From assembly GCF_047729875.1 (NCBI RefSeq), contig NZ_CP159826.1:2790001-2854000 (forward strand): DNA of 64,000 nucleotides, given 5' to 3'. The notes under the pieces were generated by a model. That model saw only the letters and a list, made by a program, of their open reading frames with translations. It had not been told where the DNA came from and did no database searches. How positions within the stretch are numbered: the first letter of the stretch is position 1; each line of letters opens with the position of its first letter. This document shows positions 44,128-52,159 of the stretch, piece after piece. A program made the position numbers and the translations under genes. Source of the DNA: Marimicrobium sp913061115 (lineage in GTDB: Bacteria > Pseudomonadota > Gammaproteobacteria > Pseudomonadales > Halieaceae).

Positions 44128-44325
44128 CTAGTGACAAGGAAAAACCAAGGCATGACGAGTATCATGCGCTGCATTATGAGCAACATCCATTGGTAGAAAA
44201 CCAACCGCAAATAGAACAATCGCTCCAAATGCTATTGCAGCCATATTCTGCAGAGCTACAGAGCTGCCTGCTTTAGTTCGAATATTCTGGCTAGCGATTA
44301 CTTGAGTTGTCATATTTTTATCCAT
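44128..44325 (-). CDS. cbtB: CbtB cobalt transporter subunit
   Basis: A 65-residue single-helix protein: helix MAAIAFGAIVLFAVGFLPMD, then the His-rich C-terminus VAHNAAHDTRHALVFPCH, diagnostic for CbtB. ATG 44325 is used, preceded by GGTGGG; a GTG two codons upstream is possible. It is the first gene of the longer cobalamin operon and starts ~35 bases after riboswitch 2, so translation is probably controlled directly. Confidence 0.85.
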   Translation of the reverse strand: MDKNMTTQVIASQNIRTKAGSSVALQNMAAIAFGAIVLFAVGFLPMDVAHNAAHDTRHALVFPCH

Positions 44326-44359
44326 GTGCACCCACCGTGCATTGTAATTGTAAAATTGT

Positions 44360-44528
44360 TAGGCCGGTCTTCGGGCTCAAAGAGTGCAAATTGCTAAGTT
44401 TGCGCCTTCCCAAAGCTGACGCTTCAGTGGCCTTGCAAACAACTCTATTACCGATGCGGGGGCAGCGATGGAGTAACAAACAAGCTGTTTACCATACTTC
44501 CCGATTATCCCTTTCAAGGCACCTAAAA
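44360..44528 (-). ncRNA. cobalamin riboswitch 2 (upstream of cbtB)
   Basis: On the minus strand: GGTGCC at about 44523, GGGATAATCGGGAA, then GCTGCCCCCGCATCGGTAA near 44465, GGCCACTG, TTTGGGAAGGC, and the B12 box GAGCCCGAAGACCGGCC (44378-44362). The box lies so close to the cbtB start that sequestration of its ribosome site is the likely mechanism. It controls cobalt uptake and the corrin-ring genes down to cobM. Confidence 0.93.
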
Positions 44529-44570
44529 CTCAATCACGATAATAACAACATTCAATCTAATTTGAAACGC

Positions 44571-44876
44571 TTAAACGACTTCAATCGGTTTGAGCTGGTA
44601 CCAACTGGTATCAATATTACCGGTAGAGTCAGAAATCACCACTTGATAACCGAGTTTTCCAAGCTCTTGATTGAGGTTTCCTTGGTATAACGCTGCTCTA
44701 AATTTACTATAGGGTATATCCTCGGACTTACAGATTAATAGATATATCCCTCTAAGAGTAAACACTAAGGTGTTATTTATTAGATGAATACCATCATTAT
44801 CGGTAACAATATCGGCTAATGCCCCATCTCCTTGAATTAAGCTGTTGATTAGAGCAGCAAACTTATCGACAAACAT
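44571..44876 (-). CDS. hypothetical protein (101 aa)
   Basis: Not recognised. A 101-residue soluble protein with alternating hydrophobic strands (LVFTLRGIYLLICKSEDIPY; LGYQVVISDSTGNIDTSWYQ). It lies ~40 bases upstream of riboswitch 2, on the same strand, so it is outside the riboswitch-controlled operon. No signal peptide or membrane helix. Coding is plausible from uninterrupted frame and protein-like composition only. The next 355 bases (44877-45220) show no gene. Confidence 0.45.
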   Translation of the reverse strand: MFVDKFAALINSLIQGDGALADIVTDNDGIHLINNTLVFTLRGIYLLICKSEDIPYSKFRAALYQGNLNQELGKLGYQVVISDSTGNIDTSWYQLKPIEVV

Positions 44877-45220
44877 GTACAGCCCGATTGACAGTAAAAA
44901 GTAAAGATAATGATACGTTAACTTTTTTATCCATGCTTAATCAACTCTGCAAAGCCTCTATAAAATTAGCCGACAGAATTTGATCAACAAGAAAAACTGT
45001 TAATCCGCGCCAACACACTATTAAAAAAAATACTGACAGCGATATCGCTATTAGCTAAGTAACTGACTATTAAACACAACTACCTGGGGTACTAACGAGT
45101 TAACTTATTTTTCCTCGAAAAGTGGAGTTTTAGCATTCATTACACCCAATAAACAAACCTAAAGTGCGAGCTGGCGACTCGATTGCTAGCGCCAAAGGCC
45201 GAATTGTGTCGGCTCCGCCC

Positions 45221-45530
45221 GTGACCTCAAGTTAACTTGTCAGTACCTTGATGAAGACTTCATCAATGTAGAACGTGTCGCCGTAGCCTCGGTGTTTTCG
45301 TTTCAGTCTTCGAGTGTATATAGCGCCGAATTTTATACACCACAGTCGGATCGATTCATGGCTGACGGTTATGCCTCGTTCGGCAAGTAGATCTTCGATG
45401 TCTCTGTGGCTGAGATTGAAACGATAGTAGAGCCAGACGGCGTAAGAAATGATATCGGGTGGGAATCGGTGGCGTTTATAAGTATTCATCCGTCGATTAT
45501 ACGGATATCAGTAGCTTAACTTGGCGGTAC
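45221..45530 (-). mobile_element. internally deleted IS6-family copy (~310 bp)
   Basis: Inverted repeats GTGACCTCAAGTTAA (45221-45235) and, reversed, GTACCGCCAAGTTAA (45516-45530) bound the first ~80 codons of the same IS6 transposase as at 11606-12289 with only a few base changes (frame 45489-45232). The catalytic domain is deleted, making it MITE-like. It sits exactly at the 3' end of the amidase gene and has the same orientation as the intact copy 33 kb to the left. Confidence 0.75.
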
Positions 45531-45531
45531 C

Positions 45532-46950
45532 CTACTCCCAAAGCTTTTTCCAAGGCTGCGCCTCTTCGAGTTGATAGGCCAGTTCAAGCAACAAGCGCTC
45601 TTTTCCGTGATTAGCATTAAACAACACGCCGATGGGGAGATTGGACTCACTATCATGGCCCAGTGGTAGAGATATCGACGGTCCGCCAGTTGCGTTGGCC
45701 AGTCCGGTAAAGCAGGCCCATGTCATCACGCGTGGAAACAAGGTCTCATAGTCGAGGCCTTCGCTTAGGTAGCCTATCTCAGGTGTCAGGTGACTCACGC
45801 AGGGAGTCATCACCACATCGATTTCAGTAAAGTTTCTCGCCCAATCACTATGAGCTTTGCGCAGGCGCCAATATGTCCCGGGGATCTTCAAAATTTTCTT
45901 CAGGAAATCGTTCGCTAAGCCATCGACAACCGGCGTCAACCGGGTGGAATCAAAACAGGGATCCAGTGATTTCCCGCCAGACTTCCTAGTTATATAGGCG
46001 CTCGCAGACCACATATTGACGAAGTCCATCCGCATGGACTCGGGCGCGGGAATAGGTATCAACTCCACTGTGTGGCCTAGCCCTTCCAGCAGCAACATTG
46101 TTTGCTCAATGGCCTTGCGGGTCGGTTGATCAATCTGTATACCGCCCAGGGATTCCGTTACCACAGCGATACGAAGCTTTTGCTTTATCGGCGAGGTAAC
46201 CGAGCCGATAGGTTCAAGCTCGGGCTTGCGGTTGAGCCGTTCGATATGCTCATAAAAATGTGCGGTATCTCTTACGGAGCGACTTACGATTCCGTCCGTG
46301 GCAAACACTATCGGTTGTTTCGCAAGCATTCGCGACGGAATAATACGCCCCCTGCTTGGCTTGAGCCCCACCAGTCCACAGCTGCCTGCGGGTATCCTGA
46401 TGGAACCGCCCCCGTCCGCTGCGTGAGCAATAGGGACCACCCCTGCCGCAACCAATGCCGCAGAGCCAGACGAGGAACCGCCAACACCGTGGCCGGTGTT
46501 CCAGGGGTTACGCGTTGGTTCACCGAGTCCCTCGGCCGGCTCCGCCGAACAAATCAAACCGAACTCGGGCATGGTTGTTTTACCTAACGGCACAAAGCCC
46601 AGGTCTATCATTTGCTGTACAACAGGATCATTTCTTGTCGCCGCTTGCGCGCCCTCATAGGCTGCTGAGCCATACCGGGTCGGCAAACCAATCAGGTCGT
46701 TCATGTCTTTAATAAACGTAGGCACTCCGGCAAAAGGCCCACTAGAATCACCGCCAGACCTCTCTAGCGATTGCTCAGAGCAGTGCTCCACGATAGCGTG
46801 AAGATGCGGATCGACCTGGTGCGCTCGCGCAATAGAGGCCTCCAATATCTCCGAGATCTGAAGTTCACCACTCTCGACCAGTGCTGCAAGTGCTACAGCA
46901 TCGTGATCTCCCAGCGTGTCATCGCAAAATCCATGAATCGCTTTTGGCAT
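45532..46950 (-). CDS. amidase-signature family hydrolase
   Basis: A 472-residue amidase. Catalytic triad: Lys in VPTFIKDMNDLIGL, cis-Ser in GHGVGGSSSGSAALVAAG and nucleophile Ser in ADGGGSIRIPAGSCGLVGLK. It is cytoplasmic, without signal peptide; substrate unknown (amides or carbamates; GatA is unlikely because no GatB/C partners occur). The start ATG 46950 is preceded by GGAGGAA. The last residues QPWKKLWE end on a TAG next to the IS6 end, so the natural C-terminus may have been trimmed by a few residues. Confidence 0.85.
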   Translation of the reverse strand: MPKAIHGFCDDTLGDHDAVALAALVESGELQISEILEASIARAHQVDPHLHAIVEHCSEQSLERSGGDSSGPFAGVPTFIKDMNDLIGLPTRYGSAAYEGAQAATRNDPVVQQMIDLGFVPLGKTTMPEFGLICSAEPAEGLGEPTRNPWNTGHGVGGSSSGSAALVAAGVVPIAHAADGGGSIRIPAGSCGLVGLKPSRGRIIPSRMLAKQPIVFATDGIVSRSVRDTAHFYEHIERLNRKPELEPIGSVTSPIKQKLRIAVVTESLGGIQIDQPTRKAIEQTMLLLEGLGHTVELIPIPAPESMRMDFVNMWSASAYITRKSGGKSLDPCFDSTRLTPVVDGLANDFLKKILKIPGTYWRLRKAHSDWARNFTEIDVVMTPCVSHLTPEIGYLSEGLDYETLFPRVMTWACFTGLANATGGPSISLPLGHDSESNLPIGVLFNANHGKERLLLELAYQLEEAQPWKKLWE

Positions 46951-47465
46951 ATTCTTCCTCCGAACAACCTAGGGTGTGGTTCAATTTCGGCTCACGCTCT
47001 TCAAGGGTGGTCACATCATAGTAGCCCATCCTAGACGTTAGAGTATGACGACATTTTTCGCTTGTCGCTGTTCTTTATTCATCCTAACCTATTACGGAAT
47101 GTTTGCGCCTGAAGCCACCGCTACCTGACATAAACGTAGGGCGACGACTGATGACACTAGGCGGCCGGGCGCCTTACTCGACTTGACCCAAAAACACTCT
47201 ACAGCCCTCCATCAGCAGGGACGCTACTAGAACAAGCGTGGCACGGACTACTGCGGACTCTCGCTCAGGAATGGGCGGATATAAATTGTGCGATCACCTC
47301 AGCGAACGCCTTTTCAAGGCTGCGAGCCCAAATCGTAACACCTCTCAGACGGCCTGTAATGCGCTCTAAGCGACGATAATCTCTAGACCTTGGGCTGATG
47401 CTTCGATAACCTTAGGGCATAGGGGATCTAAAATCTAGCTGCCGCAGTGCGGGGACAGCGTCTCC
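46951..47465. other. intergenic with IS91-type end
   Basis: No gene supported. 47203-47330 is an IS91-type 3' end (see separate entry). The rest holds nothing recognisable. Confidence 0.5.
47203..47330 (+). mobile_element. IS91-family 3'-end fragment
   Basis: CATCAGCAGGGACGCTACT, GTGGCACGGACTACTGCGGA and CACCTCAGCGAAC here correspond to the 3' end of the IS91 remnant at 18060-17930 (opposite strand). About 80% match by eye. No transposase coding remains. Confidence 0.65.
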
Positions 47466-48149
47466 CTAGTTCCGGTTGACTGTCTCTAGCAACGCTTCGG
47501 CAACCGCAGTTGAGGAGCCAGGGTTCTGGCCGGTAATAACCAAACCATCGACGACTGCCAATGAGTTCCAATCTTCGGTCTTTTGGTACAAGCCACCCAT
47601 TGCCACAAGCTCATCTTCGAGCAAATAGGGAACCACCGCGGTCAGCTCCACCGCGGCCTCTTCGCTATTACTAAAGCCAGTGACACTTTTACCCATAACC
47701 AGTGGATCACCATTAGCAGCTTTGGCTTTGAGTAACACAGCAGGCGCGTGGCACACCGCAGCTACCGGCTTGCCTGCGGCAATAAATCCCTCAATCAGAG
47801 CAATCGAGTCAGGGTCACTGTGCAGGTCCCAAAGCGGGCCATGGCCACCAGGGTAAAATACCCCATCAAAATCTTCCACGTTCATTGTCGACAATTTGAC
47901 TGTAGTCCCTAGGGCGGTTTTAGCGGCCTGATCATCTTCGAATCGATGTGTCGCGTCGGTTAGGAAACCCGGCTCGCTGCTCTTGGGGTCGAGGGGCGGT
48001 TGACCGCCTAGGGGTGAAGCCAGAGTGACTGTCGCGCCGGCATCTAATAGAGCGTAATAGGGGCTGGCAAATTCTTCCAGCCAAAAGCCCGTTTTATGGC
48101 CAGTGTCACCCAATTGATCATGTGACGTTAAAACAATTAATAGGTTCAT
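47466..48149 (-). CDS. DJ-1/PfpI (Hsp31-like) glutamine-amidotransferase-fold protein
   Basis: A 227-residue protein of the DJ-1/PfpI superfamily, likely a glyoxalase III/deglycase or chaperone of the Hsp31-like branch. N-terminal LLIVLTSHDQLGDTGHKTG with WLEEFASPYYALLDAG, the YPGGHGPLWDL oxyanion segment, and the nucleophile elbow Cys in PVAAVCHAPAVLL. ATG 48149 is chosen because AAAAGGA precedes it by eight bases; the frame upstream to 48182 has no ribosome site. The gene is enclosed by two IS91-type ends (47203 and 48357), hinting at mobilisation. Confidence 0.85.
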   Translation of the reverse strand: MNLLIVLTSHDQLGDTGHKTGFWLEEFASPYYALLDAGATVTLASPLGGQPPLDPKSSEPGFLTDATHRFEDDQAAKTALGTTVKLSTMNVEDFDGVFYPGGHGPLWDLHSDPDSIALIEGFIAAGKPVAAVCHAPAVLLKAKAANGDPLVMGKSVTGFSNSEEAAVELTAVVPYLLEDELVAMGGLYQKTEDWNSLAVVDGLVITGQNPGSSTAVAEALLETVNRN

Positions 48150-48204
48150 TGGAGAGATCCTTTTGGGTGATTGAATGTTCAATTTATTGATTCTGAAACG
48201 TGGC

Positions 48205-48458
48205 AGAGTTTACAGGACATCCGGGACATCATCGATAGCATCCTGGCTCATCTACGCGAAAAGGAACAAGGCCGCCCTACCCTATCGCACCTGGTGCCAA
48301 CTTCCCAAGCACCCCTGGGCCATTACTTCTTTTCGCAGGACGCGAATCCACAGCCCCAGATCAGCAAGGACGCTACTGAAAAACGTGTGGCACGGACGGT
48401 TGCATGCTCTCGTTCAGGAATGAACAAATGTGAATTGTGCGAGCACCTCACCCATCAC
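48205..48458 (+). mobile_element. IS91-family fragment: transposase C-terminus plus 3' end
   Basis: A plus frame reads IRDIIDSILAHLREKEQGRP and LVPTSQAPLG, resembling the end of IS91-type transposases (IED..VI..ILAHL..KEQ...PPTRAPP). It is followed by the same 3' end sequence as at 47203 and 17930-18060 (AAGGACGCTACTGAAAAACG, GTGGCACGGACGG, GCGAGCACCTCA). The rest of the transposase is gone. Confidence 0.65.
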
Positions 48459-48615
48459 CGTCTCAGGGCTGACTAACAGCGTAAGTTATAACTGTTCTGT
48501 GACAGCAACGAACGCTGCAGGAACGAGTACGCCAGCGGCAAGCAGCCCTCCGATTACACCTGAGTATATTCCAGTGAGGCTGCCGATTTGGTTGTTGTAT
48601 GAGGCGAGTAAATAG
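48455..48615 (+). pseudogene. FN3-domain/IPTL-tail fragment of a sorting-signal protein
   Basis: Frame reads SPITVSGLTNSVSYNCSVTA, TNAAGTSTPAASSPPITPE, then IPVRLPIWLLYEASK and stop. The first part is a fibronectin-III strand very close to SPITISGLTNGTTYSITL of the 7207 protein, and the end looks like a broken IPTL/XrtH-type tail. It is directly fused to the IS91 end at about 48458. It is a decayed paralogue of the 7-10 kb cassette genes. Confidence 0.6.
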
Positions 48616-48657
48616 ATATCGGCGCCGATAGTAGACAGCGTGACGTTATAGAAACCT

Positions 48658-48822
48658 AAGTAGGGTTTTCCCTACTTCGCGGGCAAAGATTAAGCTTCAT
48701 TATCAGGTGAGTGAACATCTGTAGCCATATCAAGCAAACGGCTATACTTAATAAAGTAATAAATAAAAGGATGCAACCATGATACACGCATTGATCACTA
48801 AGACACTGTCTATTCTTTGAAT
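48658..48822 (+). repeat. duplicated leader/promoter of the LRR gene (relic)
   Basis: Diverged copy of 9318-9482. It holds the palindrome, AGATTAAGC, ATTATCAGGTGA, CGGCTATACT, an AAAGGATGCA ribosome site and ATG, then CACGCATTGATCACTAAGACA (same signal-peptide start as the LRR protein), but the frame stops after MIHALITKTLSIL. No repeats follow. 48823-49176 shows no other gene. Confidence 0.7.
48659..48676. promoter_or_regulatory. perfect palindrome AGTAGGGTTTTCCCTACT
   Basis: Seven-base arms around TTTT. Third copy of the motif at 9320 and 10325; here the arms are longest. It lies ~105-120 bases before the start codon, as at 9320. Confidence 0.5.
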
Positions 48823-49176
48823 GGCTGAAGTCATTAGACAGTCGTTCGCCAGGTAGCTTAAAGGACTCTAACTCTTAAGCTGACTACCCCCCCAGTTAAA
48901 GCAAAAGGGGCGGTCGCCCCTCACCCTACCCTCCCCTGCCTATGCATGTTAGGGTATGGCGTCATTAAACCACTGCAACTTCAGGACTCATTTCCTTCCT
49001 AACGACCGAGTCGGGGATTTAGTTAGCACGCAGGATGTTATACATCCAGCACCGATAGCGGTTACAGATGATGGCAGTCGCGGAGCCTATATAGCTTTGC
49101 GCCCACCCAAGGTGCTGCGGGAAATAAAGTGGAGGCTACTGCCTAGTCTCAGTAAAAATAAATGAAAGGAATCAAT

Positions 49177-50094
49177 ATGAACACAGGCACCAAGACACTC
49201 TTTATTTTCTTCGTCGCTCTCCTAATGACAGGCTGCAAATTTGCTTTGCTGGTCACGGCAAACGGTGATGTTTCGTCAAGCTCTGGCACACGGGATTGCG
49301 CAGGTGGCAGCATCTGTGAATTCGACGTGACTGCTGCGGGCTTTATCGAAACGTTTACCGCCACCGCTAGACCAGGGTACGAATTTTCCAAATGGCAGGC
49401 TGGGGACTACTACCAATGTGCCGACTCTGAGAATCCCGTCTGTACCGTTTCCAATGGCCCGGCCTCTGATGACCCTTTATTTGAAAGCATCCGCAATTCT
49501 ATCTTGGATACTGGAATATACTTCTATGCAAAGCCTCTTTTTACCTTCGTAGGCATTGATACAGATGATGATGGCATTAAGGATCATCTAGACGTGGATG
49601 ATGACAATGACGGAATATTCGACGTAGATGATCCCTGCCCGCTCAACCCAGACTTGTCCTGCGGCCTAGACACCATCGCCGTTGATGGGAAAATCTGGTA
49701 TCAGCCCGATTTGTTTATTGGTGTTGCGTACCAGGAGATTGCTGACGTCTGCGAAAGTGGAATCTGCAACGGGCCCTTGAACGGCCATGATATGACTGGA
49801 TGGACTTGGGCCAGTGGTTCAGACGTCGATGCGCTAATGGCGTATTATGAGACCATCAATGACCAAGAATGTGCACTGCACTCGTTCTTCGCTGATGGCT
49901 GGCGGGAGACCAACAGCGTTGTCGCCTATTTTAACCTTACATTTCCCCTCACTGGAATGACCTCTGGCCCTTCCGAGCTTTACTATATGGATCCGGGATG
50001 CTATTTCAACACGCAGACCTTTGTTTCAGTCGCGTGGATGGGTGAAGCCGGAATCCCCACTCAGATGGGCGGATTTTTCTACCGCACACCCTAG
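49177..50094 (+). CDS. lipoprotein with thrombospondin type 3 repeat
   Basis: A 305-residue outer-envelope lipoprotein: signal TKTLFIFFVALLMTGCKF with a lipobox Cys at about residue 20. A Cys-containing beta region (DCAGGSICEFDVTAAGF, SKWQAGDYYQCADSEN) resembles InlB-B/bacterial repeat folds. It is followed by Ca-binding TSP3-type repeats (DTDDDGIKDHLDVDDDNDG, DDPCPLNPDLSCG). The C-terminal ~130 residues (NGHDMTGWTWASGSDVDALM) resemble extracellular modules of marine secreted proteins. ATG 49177 is used because AAAGGA precedes it by six bases. Free-standing gene, function unknown. Confidence 0.7.
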   Translation: MNTGTKTLFIFFVALLMTGCKFALLVTANGDVSSSSGTRDCAGGSICEFDVTAAGFIETFTATARPGYEFSKWQAGDYYQCADSENPVCTVSNGPASDDPLFESIRNSILDTGIYFYAKPLFTFVGIDTDDDGIKDHLDVDDDNDGIFDVDDPCPLNPDLSCGLDTIAVDGKIWYQPDLFIGVAYQEIADVCESGICNGPLNGHDMTGWTWASGSDVDALMAYYETINDQECALHSFFADGWRETNSVVAYFNLTFPLTGMTSGPSELYYMDPGCYFNTQTFVSVAWMGEAGIPTQMGGFFYRTP

Positions 50095-50453
50095 AGGCTA
50101 AATTTAGCAAGAGCGCACCGCCTGGTTTCTTTAGCATTCGGCGACAGGTGGTGACGTTTATCGCTACGGCGGCATAGGCCGTTCGGTATCCTGACGACTC
50201 GGTGGATATGATACGGGGTAGCGGGCTTTGAACGGGGGTATATCTGGGGGTATATGCACATCTATTATTTATATAATTTTTTAATGTCAATAAGTTAAGG
50301 CAGTAATTCAGTTGGCACCGCTCCAATTTGAAGTAATGCAAGGTCACCTGAAGTAATCAATATATAATACAAACAGTAGTTCATCATAGCGTTAGAGTTT
50401 TTAGAGCATCCGACTAGGCGAGCGCGTCTCTCCGGCGTGACAATTATTCATAG
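50095..50453. other. intergenic with island-end-like repeats
   Basis: No gene supported. Contains tandem 12-bp repeats at 50234-50257. No att core or tRNA fragment found next to them. Confidence 0.5.
50234..50257. repeat. tandem 12-bp GGGGGTATAT repeat
   Basis: GGGGGTATATCT (50234-50245) is directly followed by GGGGGTATATGC (50246-50257). Same spacing as the arm-like repeats at 6642 and 10372/10582; probably an integrase arm pair left by a lost island. Confidence 0.5.
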
Positions 50454-50990
50454 ATGATACATAGACAGACAATGACTAAGCGAAGCAACCCACTCGACAA
50501 AATTGCACGTGATCTACCTCCTGGAACCTTGACCTGGATCGGTCTACGTTCGGAGCGACGCGGTCAGGTGACGCCCGTTGAACGAGCAAAGGCAATAGCA
50601 GCCAAAGGTCTGGAGGGTGATCATAGAATGGACAAGACGCCTGGCTCTGCACGGCAGGTTACGCTGATATCGGAAGAGTTCATGCAGCAGATCGCCCACT
50701 TCACCGGACTCAGCACCATCGATCCTGTCTTACTGCGCCGCAATCTTGTGGTCAGCGGGATTAATCTCAACGCACTAAGACACCAGCGCTTCCAGATTGG
50801 CGAGGCCGTCTTTGAAGCTACCGCTTTATGCCACCCCTGTTCACGCATGGACGCGGCACTGGGCAAGGGTGGCGTAGCAGCGATGATTGGTCACGGCGGT
50901 CTGTGTGCAAGAATTCTCAATACAGGTTACATTACCGTTGGTGATCGACTTGAGGTCCGACCAAAGGGTGAGAACCTGGAGCTATTCTAG
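50454..50990 (+). CDS. MOSC-domain protein
   Basis: A 178-residue protein with a MOSC (molybdenum cofactor sulfurase C-terminal) domain: GLRSERRGQVTPVERAKAI, GLEGDHRMDKTPGSARQVTL, LRRNLVVSGINLNAL, and the conserved Cys in ATALCHPCSRMDAALG, then GLCARILNTGYITVGD. Such stand-alone proteins are related to YiiM and mARC and may carry sulfur or act on N-hydroxylated compounds with Moco. The second Met (50472) may be the true start. Not obviously in an operon; 115 bases separate it from the next gene. Confidence 0.85.
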   Translation: MIHRQTMTKRSNPLDKIARDLPPGTLTWIGLRSERRGQVTPVERAKAIAAKGLEGDHRMDKTPGSARQVTLISEEFMQQIAHFTGLSTIDPVLLRRNLVVSGINLNALRHQRFQIGEAVFEATALCHPCSRMDAALGKGGVAAMIGHGGLCARILNTGYITVGDRLEVRPKGENLELF

Positions 50991-51108
50991 ATCGCGATTT
51001 GTGTTGTTGGGGTCGCAGCAAAAACTCAAGGGCGTAGGCACCGTTGTTCAGTCCGATGTTTCGCGTTTTTACTTTGACCCCAAATGTCCTCACCACTAGG
51101 TTATATTG

Positions 51109-52029
51109 ATGAACACTACATCTGTTACTGGAATCCCCCTAATTATCGAAGCCTCGTTAAACGGCTCAGCTAATAAAGACCTGAACCCAAACGTCCCTTA
51201 TAGCGATGACGAAATCGTTAACGATGCCATGGCTTGCATGGACGCAGGTGCAGCCTTAATTCATAATCATACATCCGAATCTATTTTCGGTGGCACCGGC
51301 AAGTTAAACGCTGAACTATACGCCAAGCCTTGGCGCACCCTGTTATCAAAGCGGCCGGACGCCATCTTGACCCCAACAATGCCCGTTGGCCAAGAGGGCG
51401 TTCCTGTAGAAGCGCGTTATAGCCATATAACAACCATGGCCGAAGAAGGATTATTAGCGCAAGGCTTGTGTGACCCTGGTACGTTTAATCTTTCAATAGC
51501 AGGCGAAGACGGCTTATTTATAGGCACTGACTCGTTGTATCGTAACGACATGAACGACTCAATTTATTACGTTGAAACATGCCGTGAGCTGGGCATTGGC
51601 ATAAGCGCTTCTATCTTCGAACCGAGCTTTCTTAAATTTATTTTGGCTTACTACCGCGCTGGTAAATTACCCACAGGCACCATGGTAAAATTTTATTTTG
51701 GTGCAGATAATTTGCCTTTTGGTATGCCGCCCACACCGGCCAGCTTAAACGCTTATCTCGGCATGATGGGGGATTGCGACTTACCTTGGCTAGTCTCTAG
51801 CTTTGGTGACGACTGTGCTCGGTGTGGCATCGCCGAAGAAGCGATTCGTCTAGGGGGCCATGTACAAGTTGGGTTAGAACCCTACGGTGGCAACCGTACC
51901 CCTTCTAATGTTGAATTAGTAACAGAAGTGGTTGCGCTAGCTAAAAAATACGACAGACCGATTGCGACGCCAGCTATGGCGGCTGAAATTTTAGCCTTGC
52001 CGAGTTATCCCGTTAGGTATGTGGGCTAG
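51109..52029 (+). CDS. BKACE (DUF849) family beta-keto acid cleavage enzyme, divergent
   Basis: A 306-residue TIM-barrel protein of the 3-keto-5-aminohexanoate cleavage enzyme family, which condenses a beta-keto acid with acetyl-CoA. It shows the zinc-binding HxH (GAALIHNHTSES) and the C-terminal signature GGHVQVGLEPYGGNRTPSN, followed by IATPAMAAEILAL. Most members read VGLED there; this one has VGLEP, and its middle motif (GLCDPGTFNLSIAG) also departs from the usual family sequence. Substrate unknown. ATG 51109 preferred over the TTG one codon upstream. No pathway partner adjacent. Confidence 0.8.
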   Translation: MNTTSVTGIPLIIEASLNGSANKDLNPNVPYSDDEIVNDAMACMDAGAALIHNHTSESIFGGTGKLNAELYAKPWRTLLSKRPDAILTPTMPVGQEGVPVEARYSHITTMAEEGLLAQGLCDPGTFNLSIAGEDGLFIGTDSLYRNDMNDSIYYVETCRELGIGISASIFEPSFLKFILAYYRAGKLPTGTMVKFYFGADNLPFGMPPTPASLNAYLGMMGDCDLPWLVSSFGDDCARCGIAEEAIRLGGHVQVGLEPYGGNRTPSNVELVTEVVALAKKYDRPIATPAMAAEILALPSYPVRYVG

Positions 52030-52159
52030 GCCAGTATTGGCGCCGGTAGCAGTGCCAAGCCACCAGCCTGGCTGCTTGTATCGCTCATTCTAGGTTGAGT
52101 CATGGCAACACCCAAAAAAGGTATTGCTCATTAACTTCTGTGGATGGATAAAATTGAGT

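Noticed and set aside
46102..46587. 161-codon plus-strand frame inside the amidase
   Set aside because: Antisense shadow; the amidase frame has all catalytic motifs.
50006..50347. 113-codon minus-strand frame
   Set aside because: It overlaps the 3' end of the TSP3 lipoprotein gene and the tandem repeats; composition is not protein-like.
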